A stretch of DNA of 64,000 bases from Omphiscola glabra (lineage: Eukaryota; Mollusca; Gastropoda; Lymnaeidae), in NCBI GenBank assembly GCA_964017045.1, contig OZ024807.1, forward strand, positions 10,175,893 through 10,239,892, written 5' to 3'. The notes beneath the pieces were generated by a model. That model ran no database searches and was not told the DNA's origin. It saw nothing but the letters and a program-made list of their open reading frames with translations. Of the stretch, positions 23,326 to 34,900 are shown piece by piece (the first letter of the stretch is position 1; each line of letters opens with the position of its first letter). A program made the translations under genes and the position numbers.

Positions 23326-23702
23326 TGTTGTAAAAATAAAACCATAATGGTTCCCCATAAAATTTTGGACAAAAAAAAAAAAGAAGAAAGTTCCTTAACC
23401 TTCATAGAACTTCTGCTGTAAAGGACACTGCTCAGCGCGCATGACACAAAATCAATCTGCGCTTTCATTGGCTTAGGCGTAAGTCATCATAATCACGTGA
23501 CTTGCAGACCCAGGCACGCCCCGATCAGAGAACTGACAATCACGCGTCACTGTTTCGGAGACGACGCATTACTGGTCAAATTTTAGATTTTTATTTCGCA
23601 CTGACTCTCTGTCCCCCCTTTTTTCTCGTTCGCTCTCTCCATCTCTCACGCACCCTTTCCCTTACATCCTCTCCTTGACCCTCTCTCTCCTAAAGTCTCC
23701 CT

Positions 23703-23950
23703 CTATTTGACTAAGAACATTCTATTTGACTAAGAACATTCTATTTGACTAAGAACATTCTATTTGACTAAGAACATTCTATTTGACAGAGAACATTCTA
23801 TTTGACTAAGAACATTCTATTTGACTGAGAACATTCTATTTGACTAAGAACATTCTATTTGACTAAGAACATTCTATTTGACAGAGAACATTCTATTTGA
23901 CTGAGAACATTCTATTTGAATAAGAACATTCTATTTGACTGAGAACATTC
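23703..23950. repeat. 19-bp minisatellite, thirteen copies
   Basis: The unit is CTATTTGACTAAGAACATT with ACTAAG/ACTGAG/ACAGAG variants interspersed. Confidence 0.92.
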
Positions 23951-24024
23951 TTCTGTAACGGTTATCCCAATGACCGTTCCCTTGGTGTATCTACTACACG
24001 CACGCAACACCCAACCGTCTACTC

Positions 24025-24161
24025 CAGCGGTTCTCAGCCTGTGGGTCGCGACCCCTTTGGGTATGAAGTACTAAACAAAAAATAATTTTGTGGCTGGGGG
24101 TCGCCGCAACATAGAGAACCGTATTAAAGAGTCGCGGCATTAAGAAGGTTGAGAACCACTG
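24025..24161. mobile_element. Short non-autonomous hAT element, family A (137 bp)
   Basis: The left end CAGCGGTTCTCAGCC and right end GGTTGAGAACCACTG are inverted repeats. The interior shares GGGTCGCGACCCC, GGGGGTCGCC and GGGTCGCGGCATTA-type blocks with the copies at 25.7 and 29.6 kb. The flanking 8-mers GTCTACTC and CTCTATAC are only partly alike, so the target duplication has decayed. Confidence 0.8.
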
Positions 24162-24394
24162 CTCTATACGCCATGTCCTAAGTCTGTACACTCTAATCAG
24201 CTGAAATCCAGCTGTCCCCCACAAGCCATCCTTTTCCTGACAGCAGCGTCCCCTACCATTCCATCCCTCGACCTTTACCTACACCAACCCACCCAGCTTT
24301 TCACTTTAATCCCGTGCACGTGCCCTCCTCACGTACCCCCACCTCTCCCCGCTGCTATGTCCTCTCTTCATCCCCACTGACTTTCCCACTCACC

Positions 24395-24512
24395 TCTTCA
24401 TGGACCTCCCCACTGACCTCCCTACTGACAACTTCTGCCCCCCATCACCTCCCCACTCACCTCCCCACTCACCTCCCCACTCACCTCTCCCACCTCCCCA
24501 CTCACCTCGCCG
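24395..24512. repeat. 12-bp CTCCCCACTCAC repeat
   Basis: Imperfect array of CTCCCCACTCAC units in a C-rich region. Confidence 0.75.
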
Positions 24513-25742
24513 CTTAACCCTCCTCCTCCTCCTCCCAAGCAACCATTCCCAGTGCCTCACCCGACCCTCCTGTTACATCCCGCGCTTTCTATCGTACCCT
24601 CCTTCACAAACACTACTTAAGAGCCATTTACTTAATGTATATACTAAATTACTATATTTTAATTCCATGGTCCATTTAGCCCCCATACCCCCCCTCCCCC
24701 CGATCCTCTCACTAATCCCCATTTCCCCCCTTAGAAAAGGGAAATTATAGTTGGAACGTTCAAAATTCATTAACGATTGATACAACTTTTTTTTTTAGAA
24801 TATTCTTTATTTCAGTGAATGGATAAACAAGTTATTATTGGCGAATGGTGACTCGACTCAAAATTTAACAGGTCTCAAACACAGCGCCACAAACCGAAAT
24901 AACAGCCTACAGATCCGTGACCGGAATGCGACAATTTTTTTGATCTTAGATCACTCTGGGGATACTGAAATACTTCCGGTTCATGCTAAATCCGATTTCC
25001 TTGCCGCTAGAATTGAACGCCGCTTCTGGAAGAATCTAAAGACCGACGGACTAGTCACGGATGTTGCATTTACGATGCAAGTATAAAACTAGTTTTAACT
25101 GTTTGAAACTTAAAGCTCGATCTGCAAGTGCTTCAATACAATATTTTTTTTTCCTATACTCCGCCAATACAGTCGGGTATATATGCGAAATATGATTTTA
25201 ACAAATGTTACAATGTTACCACTAAAATAACTCTATGTACCAACCCGCCTTTTTTTTTTTTCAATCACCCCCCCCCCCCCCCCCCACATCGTAAATGTTC
25301 TGAATATCATCCACCAAATGTGCGCATTTGCGGTTTTTTACGCGAATGATTTACGCCCCGTGATTTACGCCCCCGGTGTTTGGTGATTAGTGGAATGGGA
25401 AACACGATACGCCTCTGAGCACGCGCGCAGTGCGAGAATTGAGATGGATAATTAACGAGAGTAGACATCAAGGAACGGTAACTACCGTGGGCTGAACCGC
25501 TAACGTCTGCTCCGTTGCGAGAGACGGAAGGCCACCATTTTGCCTGATTCTTCCGCTGCTTGCTGGTAAACTTAAGGGCGAAGTCTACACCACACAAGTC
25601 TCATTTGGAGTCGTACGGTTCCTATTATCTGGATTAATATATTATCAGCTATCTCTTCTTAATTTTAAAAAAAAAGATCCTCACATTATAACTTCTAACA
25701 TAATAGCAGGTACGCTTAAAGATGAAATCTAAATATCTAGAG
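24513..25742. other. Intergenic DNA, no gene recognised
   Basis: C-rich at first, then AT-rich. Contains a poly-C run (25267-25286) and a CpG-richer part (25,330-25,560) with ATTTACGCCCC repeated twice. Confidence 0.5.
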
Positions 25743-25945
25743 CAGCGGTTCTCAACCTCTGGGTCGCACCCATTTGGTGGGTCGAACGGCCTTTTCTAGG
25801 GGGTCGCCTAAGAACATCGGAAAACACATATGCTGTACAGTTATGTAATAGCAAAGAAAACAGTTTTGTTGTTGGAGGTTGGGGTCGCCACAACACGTGG
25901 AACTGTGTTAAAAGGTCGCGGCATTAGGAAGGTTGAGAACCACTG
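25743..25945. mobile_element. Short non-autonomous hAT element, family A (203 bp), perfect target duplication
   Basis: Ends are CAGCGGTTCTCAACC and GGTTGAGAACCACTG. The flanks are the perfect 8-bp duplication ATCTAGAG (25735-25742, 25946-25953). The interior has GGGTCGAACGGCC, GGGGGTCGCCTAAGAACATC and a GTTATGTAATAGCAA block. This is the best-preserved copy in the window. It has no transposase, so it would depend on an autonomous hAT elsewhere. Confidence 0.93.
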
Positions 25946-25953
25946 ATCTAGAG

Positions 25954-26537
25954 TCTCGTGTGAACCTGAAATTACTCGATTCATATGCTATATTGTCGAA
26001 ATCTTTAAATATGCTACAATTCGTTTTTTTATAAATATCCTGATGGGTTAAACTGACATAGTAAAAAATTTAAACAAGCAACAATTTTTGAATTGCTTTC
26101 AATTCCAATGAGCTATATATATATATACGCGTGTGTGTGGGGGGAGGGAGGGAGGGGAAAAAAAGGGGGGTGGGGTCTGATTTAAAAGCCATAAGTTTGA
26201 GGAAGAAAAGAAAACACACTGCCCCCGCGGGGTTGGAACTCTTGCCCCCATTCGTCTAACTTTCGACAGATTTTCCAAAAGTTAATTAACCGTAAACCTT
26301 GGTCCATGTATCGCTGGCCGACCTATCCCCGCTAGCTAAACAAAGAAAAACTATTTAAAAAAAATAAATATAATATATTTTGACATATTCACTAGACAAA
26401 TAAGGTGCGGCGACTCGTAGAACCAATCTGTAGGATTCGCCAAAAGCTGTTATTTTAGCTTTGAGGAAAAGAGCGGAGGGGAAGAGAAAAGAAGAAAACA
26501 CGAAAAACATCAAATGCTTTTTGAAAGCATAATCTCC

Positions 26538-26572
<35 letters not shown>

Positions 26573-26871
26573 TTTCCAGCGAGTCTCCTGGAACGCCAGA
26601 GACCAAAACGCGAGGGTTGGCCGAGTTGGAAGGAAAAGAAAAAAACAACAAAAAAACTTCTAACTGGCAATTAGGAACAAGATATTGGATTACCGTGGAA
26701 TTAGAGTTTATGCTGTGTACGTCTGGTCGGATGTGGTTAAATCGCGTCAGCTTTTAAGGCTAAAATTGTGTGGACGTGTTTATGTCAGACCAACAAAAAA
26801 AAAATTGATTTTTGCGTCAACTATAAAAGACACGCCTTTACATTTAATACGCGAGTGTGTAATGGAAGGGG
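25954..26871. other. Intergenic DNA with a 31-base C run, no gene recognised
   Basis: Mixed AT-rich DNA, a G-rich run near 26140-26175, and an uninterrupted C run at 26541-26571. Confidence 0.55.
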
Positions 26872-27059
26872 CAGGGCCGACCCTGACAAGTGCGGGGCCC
26901 TATGCGAAACGGATTGCACGGGGCCCATTCTGGGTAGAGGATAAGGATAATAAGTGAAAATTAAGATTTTGTATTAGAAAATAAATTCGGGGGCGGGGCC
27001 TATGAAAGTGCGGGTCCCATTGCGGCCGCATAGGTTGCAGTGGCCTAAGGCCGGCCCTG
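26872..27059. mobile_element. Short non-autonomous hAT element, family B (188 bp), perfect target duplication
   Basis: The left end CAGGGCCGACCCTGAC and the right end TAAGGCCGGCCCTG form an imperfect inverted repeat. The flanks are the perfect 8-bp duplication GGAAGGGG (26864-26871, 27060-27067). The interior repeats GTGCGGGGCCCTATGCG-like blocks in both halves. It is unrelated in sequence to family A. Non-coding. Confidence 0.88.
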
Positions 27060-27159
27060 GGAAGGGGTGACATGCCGGCGTTGATGGGTAGAGACACTTA
27101 CCACTCCTGCAGTCGGAGTAAGAGTACTAAACTTTTCATGGGCGTCGTATCAAAGAAAC

Positions 27160-27161
<2 letters not shown>

Positions 27162-27206
<45 letters not shown>
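27162..27206. repeat. (AT)n microsatellite
   Basis: About 22 uninterrupted AT dinucleotides. Confidence 0.95.
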
Positions 27207-27209
<3 letters not shown>

Positions 27210-27529
27210 AAAGTCTGGGGGGAAAGAAAAGAAGAATTTGTGACACCGGTCTCATCGACATAAAATGAATGTTTGCCTTCCGTGACTTCGTTGTGAGTCT
27301 ATTGAGTCATTCACCAGGAGTTCGTTTCATTATAATTTGCTCCGATCCAGCTTCTGGGTGCACTCCTATGAAAGATTAGTTGTTTGTTTTTTTTAAATTT
27401 TGTCATGGAACTCAAGAATGGGTTGTTCTTTCTTTTGGTGTAACAGGGTGTAGTGAGCAGGCTAGATTACTGCGCCATGCAGTGCGTGAGATCAACTCAA
27501 CCTTAGCCGAGCTACGCACCCTATTCAAC

Positions 27530-27832
27530 CGTTCTCAACCTTATTGCAATTGTACTCAACCTTAATCAGCCTTACTCAACCTTACTCAACCTTACTCAAC
27601 CTTAATCAGCATTACTAAAACGTACTCAAAATTACTCAACCTAATACAACCTTACTCAAACTTACTCAAACTTACTTAACCTTGCTCAACCTTATACTCA
27701 ACCTTATTTAAACCATCTTAACCATACTCAGCCTTACTGAACCTAACTCAGCTCTACTCAACCTTACCCAACCTACTCAACCTATTCAACCTACTCAACA
27801 TTACTCAACCTACTTAACCTACTCAACATCAC
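27530..27832. repeat. 10-bp ACTCAACCTT minisatellite
   Basis: About 30 degenerate copies of ACTCAACCTT. A shorter CTACTCAACC variant dominates the last third. Confidence 0.88.
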
Positions 27833-29550
27833 TTGTAATCAGAGACGATGGGAACAGGAAAATGAAGTTGGTAACAGGGACGCAATCAAATGAGGGGGTG
27901 ATGGTATTGCTTTAGGGGGGGTGTGGGGTGCGGATGGGATAGGTTAAGTCTAGACTAAAGTTGACTCACCTGTCAAGGAAGTTACGGGAAAAACTGTTTT
28001 ATTTAGATTTATGTGTAATGAAATCTGACTTTTGTTAAATTAGAATCTGGTCGCCACAAAGTAGACAATTAAACTTCAAAGAACATATCAGAGAAAAGGG
28101 GCCGTGCAGAGGCGCCAGTCTGTTCACTGCCGCATGGAACCGTCAGGCGGTGTTGACGAATTGGGTCTAAAAGACTTTTCTTCTCCTTTTTTTTTTAGAG
28201 CCTACGTTTAAAAAATCCTAACTGATTCCGTTTACGACATACCAAATTTGGAGTAATTAGGATCTATTAATGACGGATAATAGCTGAAATATTTCCGCGA
28301 CGTCACAAGGGAAGTGTCAGCTGTTGAGGCCGTACGTTTCTTGCCCGGCCGTGACACACGCTTCTTACCCCTCTTTCACGTACACTTCCTGTCCGGCTTT
28401 GACGCGCGCTTCTTGCCCGGCTTTCACGTACGCTTCCTGTCCGGCTGTAAGGCGTGCTTCTTGCCCGGTCGTTTAACAGAGAAACATGTTGTGGATACCA
28501 ATGGCGCGACAGTTAGCATAGCCGCACGCTTTGTCTCGTGTACGCCTATGTGGAAGGGGCATCTGTTGTTTTATCTTCACCCTCAAAGACGTCAAGAGTT
28601 GTTGTAAAGGCTTTCAAAAATTTCACAAGATGACGTCATCTAAACGTTATTGCCATATTCAACAACCGAACTTTGCATAAGAGTAGTTCCCACTCCAGTG
28701 AACACAGAAGCAGAGGTTAGTGTCCCAAATCAACATGGAAGGCTTAAATATAAATTATAGAGGTTTTGAAACTAACATATTCACGTGTGATAAATAATAA
28801 AGGGACATAACTTACTAAAATATTTAAAAGGGAAACGACTGCATTTGTTTTGTATTTAAAAAAAAAAAAAAAAAAAATTACGAATTTTATTTAGGACTAT
28901 AAGAAAAATGCTAATATGATTTAACAGTTTAATAGCGTGGTTTATGTGCTGTTAAGAAATTAGTTTAAAATAATAAGGGGGCTAAATAAATAACTGATGC
29001 AGTAATATTGAAATGTCACATTAGGAAATGGCGTCAGCGGGCAGTCGAGCTATTGCTCCTTATGGCCTCCCCAAAGACCAAAATTCGGACCGCGAAGCAA
29101 CACGTTTGAGATGTCTTTTTGCCATGACGGCCCTCACCCAAGTCCGCTCGATCGGAATTTCTGCTGGACCCGCCCCCAACCCAAGGACACCCGGTCGGTC
29201 CGACTCTGTGTATACACACAGTGCACACGATCGACTTTCCTAGGAGTTGGGATGGTAAATTTACGTCCTAATATCTTCCGCCATCCATCCCGGGGAAGTG
29301 TCGGACGCCCTATAAGAAGGGTTCTACAGTGGGTTTCCACCTCGCAACTAGTTTGCAAAATAGCTTGGACGAAACGGTTGCCCAAGGAGCAGCTAGTAAT
29401 ATTAAAACGGACAATTTGTATTACCTAATGTGCTTATTCAGTGTTATTTTGCCATTCTACACACTGGGTTATACCTATCTTTTCCTCATTCAAGACACTG
29501 GCTATGTATCTCTTTTCCTCACTGCAACGAGTCGGCTGGACTCTTTAACC
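27833..29550. other. Intergenic DNA, no gene recognised
   Basis: Includes the C/G-rich repeat at 28335-28475, an A run (28857-28877) and a CpG-richer segment at 29,030-29,340 where several short frames on both strands are open but match nothing I know. Confidence 0.5.
28335..28475. repeat. Imperfect CTTCTTGCCCGGC repeat
   Basis: Five to six degenerate copies of a 24-27 bp unit built on CGCTTCTTGCCCGGCTTTCA, alternating with CACTTCCTGTCCGGC. Confidence 0.75.
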
Positions 29551-29747
29551 CAGCGGCTCTGAACCTGTGGGACGTAACCCCTTTGGCGGTCGAACGACCC
29601 TTTCCCAGGGGTCGCCTAAGACCATACCAAAACACGTATACTCTACAGTTATGAAGTAGCAACTAAAACAGTTTTGTTGTTGGGGGTCGCCACAACATGT
29701 GGAACTGTGTGTAAGGGTCGCTGCATTAGTAAGGTTGATACCCACTG
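29551..29747. mobile_element. Short non-autonomous hAT element, family A (197 bp)
   Basis: The left end is CAGCGGCTCTGAACC. The right end is AAGGTTGATACCCACTG. The flanking 8-mers CTTTAACC and CTCTAACC match at seven of eight positions. The interior has GGTCGAACGACCC, CAGGGGTCGCCTAAGACCAT, GTTATGAAGTAGCAAC and GGGGGTCGCCACAACATG, collinear with the 25.7-kb copy. Confidence 0.9.
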
Positions 29748-30875
29748 CTCTAACCTACCACAAACGTGCAATTAATTATTGGTTCAGCAATAGCAGTACT
29801 TGTATATCCGTAACTTTTATTTATACTTCAATGAATATTTTTTAATTTTGTTTGTTTGTTTTGTATTTTGAAGGCAATTTGCCGAAACGTTTACATTTGT
29901 ACTCTGTACGTGATGATAACCGTTATTTCCTAAACACAAACTGGCATATAAGAATAATAAATTTAAAACTGCATTCAGGCTGTGGGAAGAAAACAGCAAA
30001 AAATGGTCATGTGGAAACTTGAAACAGAAAGACAGGACAATAAAAGTTGGACATTTGGAGTAAGAGCCTTCCTCAGCAGAAAGGACAAATGACGAAACAA
30101 AAAGAAAAAGAAAGTATTTAAAAAAAAAAAAAACTTTAGCGTTCGCCATTCGATGCTATTGCCGGAAGTCGTCAAATAAGAGAAACGTATCACGTGATTT
30201 TGTTATTTTTCACCTGGAAAAAAAAATAATTAAAAACGAAATAACAGATATGGTATACATTTTTAAATATGTTATGTCCTTCGCCATCGACATTTAAACA
30301 AAAAAAAATGATAATGATTAGAAATAAGTTTGAAAATAAACAACTAACAGCTGAAAAACAATAAATCTTTTATGAACACTTAACAGGCGCTTTCATTTTC
30401 CTTACTCAATATATTAGAAACATCTTATCTCTTGTATTGTTCGTTGAAGCTGGCTTAAAATCAAACGATGTTAAAAAAAAAAGTTCTTAAAAAACAAAAA
30501 CACACAATTCACAACAAAAATTTTTTTTTACTAAAAAGTATAAAATAAATGATCCCCAAATGAGTTTACATGTGACTATAAAAAGAATTGGGGGGGGGGG
30601 GGGGAGGTGGCCGCGGGCGCCATGAACTCAATGTTCTTTGCTTCAACCCAATTGGAGATCAGAAAGTGGGTCAAAATTCAGATGCAATGTAAGTGATAAG
30701 ATAAATAAGAAGAGCGTTCAACATTATACAGTCGTATGCATACAACGCGTCGTTATAGATGTCAAAGCACGCGTGCTTTGTGTAACCCAGATGAAACCCT
30801 AGAAGAAATTCTCCCACTTTCAGGACAGCACAGATGTCTCAGTTGTGCTCTGAGTAGTTGATCACTTTGAAAAGA
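29748..30875. other. AT-rich intergenic DNA, no gene recognised
   Basis: Contains another TTGAAGGCAATTTGCCGAAA motif at 29868-29887, an ETS-like GCCGGAAGTC near 30160 and a poly-G run (30590-30604). Confidence 0.5.
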
Positions 30876-31940
30876 AATGTTCAATGAGTCATATGTCTCT
30901 TCGTGAACAACAAAGAAATGTTCAATGAGTCCTATGTCTCTTCGTGAACAACAAAGAAATGTTCAATGAGTCATATGTCTCTTCGTGAACAACAAAGAAA
31001 TGTTCAATGAGTCATATGTCTCTTCGTGAACAACAAAGAAATGTTCAATGAGTCATATGTCTCTTCGTGAACAACAAAGAAATGTTCAATGAGTCATATG
31101 TCTCTTCGTGAACAACAAAGAAATGTTCAATGAGTCATATGTCTCTTCGTGAACAACAAAGAAATGTTCAATGAGTCATACGTCTCTTCGTGAACAACAA
31201 AGAAATGTTCAATGAGTCATACGTCTCTTCGTGAACAACAAAGAAATGTTCAATGAGTCATACGTCTCTTCGTGAACAACAAAGAAATGTTCAATGAGTC
31301 ATACGTCTCTTCGTGAACAACAAAGAAATGTTCAATGAGTCATATGTCTCTTCGTGAACAACAAAGAAATGTTCAATGAGTCATATGTCTCTTCATGAAC
31401 AACAAAGAAATGTTCAATGAGTCATATGTCTCTTCGTGAACAACAAAGAAATGTTCAATGAGTCATACGTCTCTTCGTGAACAACAAAGAAATGTAAAAT
31501 GAGTCATATGTCTCTTCATGAACAACAAAGAAATGTTCAATGAGTCATATGTCTCTTCGTGAACAACAAAGAAATGTTCAATGAGTCATATGTCTCTTCA
31601 TGAACAACAAAGAAATGTTCAATAAGTCATACGTCTCTTCGTGAACAACAAAGAAATGTTCAATGAGTCATACGTCTCTTCGTGAACAACAAAGAAATGT
31701 TCAATGAGTCATATGTCTCTTCGTGAACAACAAAGAAATGTTCAATGAGTCATATGTCTCTTCATGAACAACAAAGAAATGTTCAATGAGTCATATGTCT
31801 CTTCGTGAACAACAAAGAAATGTTCAATGAGTCATACGTCTCTTCGTGAACAACAAAGAAATGTAAAATGAGTCATATGTCTCTTCATGAACAACAACGA
31901 AATGTTCAATGAGTCATATGTCTCTTCATGAACAACAACG
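30876..31940. repeat. 41-bp satellite array, about 26 copies
   Basis: The monomer contains AAAGAAATGTTCAATGAGTC then ATATGTCTCTTCGTGAACAA. Diagnostic variants are ATATG/ATACG, CTTCGTG/CTTCATG and TGTTCAATG/TGTAAAATG. The last variant occurs twice, at 31492 and 31861, exactly 369 bp (nine monomers) apart and each time preceded by the same order of variants. That shows a nine-monomer higher-order unit. There are no spacers, so it is not a CRISPR array. Confidence 0.95.
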
Positions 31941-34900
31941 ACGAGAGCTATCGGAACTCTTTTTGTTTAAAGCTAAATAACATTGCCCAACAAAGCAGCT
32001 TTCAAGTTCGTCCAGCTGGGGGTATATAGACAGTCTCCACCGGTCAGAGACGTATTCGCAACCTGACTTTAGCACGAGACCGTTCACATCAGTACATGAA
32101 AATATAGCATTCTCCAGTTTATAATACGTATGTTTATTACGAAGTGACTTTGTTGGGGCGAGTCGAGTCCTGGGAATAACTACGGCTTCCAAGGGCGCAT
32201 TTTTTTTTATTGTGACGATGTGTAATACAATCGATTACTTCCTGTTTCCGCCGTTTCCTCGACAACGCGCCATCGGCACTGGACTACTAATATCGAAATA
32301 TTTAACAAATGTCTATATCACGGACTGCTATTAATGGAGAATTTTATCTCTTATTTAAGTCTATGGCTCGTTTCAAAAACAGTACACAACAAAGGACGAT
32401 ACCAAAGTTTAAATACAATAACAAATAATAGGACACTCAAAGTCAGCGCTAATTACAATAAATACGTTTTTAATGTGTGAATTTCAATGAATTACGAACA
32501 CAAGAGCATATGATTAAAATTATTACCTTACAGTTTGGCTGGTACCGGTACTGTATTAATATAAAAGACAATGAGCAAAAGTTGCACAGTGAAAGAAAAT
32601 CTACACACAACAAAGTACAATAATAATGCACGCTCCCAGTCTCGTGATAAAAAGATCTCCCCACTCTTTTCAATCTTTCAGCCTTTTATACTGTGTTCCA
32701 GATTATCATTCTCGAAATAGATTACGCATTGTAACTGCTTCTCGCATTCTCGAGATCATTCGACAATGTTCGACTGAAACGAACAATACTTAAGCTTGCT
32801 GTAAACAAGGTTAAATTTCGCTAGCCCCCCCCCCCCCCAAAAAAAAAGTGGCCTCGAGTGTATTAGAAGGGACAATAAAACAATACTAGAGGTCATGCAA
32901 GTGGAAAGCGAGGAAGGCGTGTCTCAACTCAAAACACTTCATCTACATAACAGTCTATATTTGCAGACCGTACTATTAAAAAAAAATGTATACTTCTCGC
33001 ATATCTGAAAGACACAATAAATATACCCGCTACGTTCACCTTTGCAAACGGTACTAATATTTGCTCATCGATATCAAATAATGCCTCATCTGCATGTTAT
33101 AATATTATGTAAAAGAAAAGGATCTGCCTCGGGCACTTTGTGCTCTACCTATCGTGTATTAGGCTTAGAACGCGTGTCACCCTATACTCACTACCGACCA
33201 CTAAATTTTTTTTATTAATATTACAATATATCTTGAATGCATGAATAACTTAATATCTAGACGTGCCATGCAGATTCCGCCTTCATATTTGGTATAAGCG
33301 CGTTAAAGACTTACACTAAATATCATCCATGTGTTTTACCCCCAGTTGCAAAATCTTTGATGACCAGTGTTATCATTATAACCACAGCTTATCTTGCACA
33401 GAACCCACAACAAGAATACAACCAGGAGCTTTTTAGAATTGTGAGAGTCGCCTGCGAACGCTTTAAACGCAGCGTTTTCGATCGACCGGGCGTCCCCCAG
33501 GCCAGTGGAAGGGGGGGGGTGTTTCCCGGCGTGACGCCGCGCTATCTGACGGCGGGAAAACCCGGCGTCTGACCATGTGGAGGTGTGCCTGGGGGATTTA
33601 AGAGCTCGCGCTCGACGGCCCACCGACACCATTTCCCACTGTGACACATACTTGTGAGAAGATTTGACCAAACACGTGTACGGACTGGTTGGCTATAAGT
33701 TTAACATTAAGGCCATGTGGTCTATCCCATTTTCGACCGATCTTTACATAAATTTTAATTGATTGGTTCTGTTATTTAAAAAAAACACCTGAATTTCCTA
33801 GTAGGATGTAATTAAACAAAGGTGTCATTTCAGCAACCCAAAAATCCAAGCAAAAAAAACAAACAACAACAACAAACAACCCAGATAACATCGCATTAGC
33901 TCTATGACGTCATCCAGATTTTGTGAACTCTTCAAGAGATGGAGATGAATGTGAACATTTGCGAGTTAAAACTCAGTGGCCTGCTCTTCTTCTTTTTTAA
34001 AAAATATTTTGAGGGCCCACGACCACTGTAGTGATGATTCTGGCTCCTATTCTGGCTGGTTCCTTAGTTTTACAGGTTGGCCTTTAGTTGATTGTTACAG
34101 AAAAAAAAATACGACCGTAAATATTAGGGACTTTCTGTATAGTCAGAATGGAAGTCTGTTAGGAATGTGTATCAGAAAACAAAGGCGAATAACTAGGTTA
34201 AGAGACTGTTGGAATGTGTATCAGACAACAAAGGCCCATAACTAGGATAGGAGTCCGTTGGTCCAGGACCGTGAACAGAAGTCGTGACATTTCTTTCGAG
34301 GACCCCCCCCCCCCCACACACACACTAGACGTTACCAGGGGAAATGGTAATGTTAAGTCCTGGGACTAACAAGCCGTCCTGTTGACGATGCGACCGATGG
34401 TGGCGTGTGCGTTGGTACATCAGCGACAGCAGACAGCTGTCTCCACAACCTATTGTCGAGAGTCCGTTGTTGTTCCCCGCACACATCAAGACCGCTCCCA
34501 AGCCGGCCGTCCCTCGTGATGACTACAATTTGGATTGCAGATGTATCGAGGCGAGCGTGAGGCGACCAACCGGTATTGTGGGATGAGTTGTGTTAAGTTT
34601 GTCATTTGGTGCCAATTGGACTGTATGTGAAGAGCACTTGAGTCGAGGCACAGCCTGAATCCAGCGCCCCCCCCCCCGTCCACCACCACCAAAAAAAAAA
34701 AAAAAAAAAAAAAATCAGGAGAAAGACAAAATTTATCAGTGGATCTTTTTGTATGTGAATTTATCAGTCGATCTTTTTGTATGTGAATTTAAATCATTAT
34801 GCAATAGATTCAAAGTAAACCAAAAAATAATTAATGAGGTATTCATATAATTTTTTATACCAGGTAAAAACCAATTAAAATATATATATAGTAAACGATG

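Larger units (their letters stand above)
21661..23700. other. Intergenic DNA, no gene established
   Basis: Contains a 21-base C run (21899-21919), a hAT-like element (22182-22346), one unexplained 171-codon open frame (22465-22980) and a run of GTTGTCAAAGTCCAC-type repeats (23155-23325). Confidence 0.5.

Noticed and set aside
30876..31940. Regular array resembling a CRISPR locus
   Set aside because: Units are contiguous 41-bp monomers with no unique spacers, and the context is eukaryotic.
31926..32192. 88-codon minus-strand frame next to the 41-bp satellite
   Set aside because: Not repeat-derived in its first part, but no motif, splice sites or homologue that I recognise.
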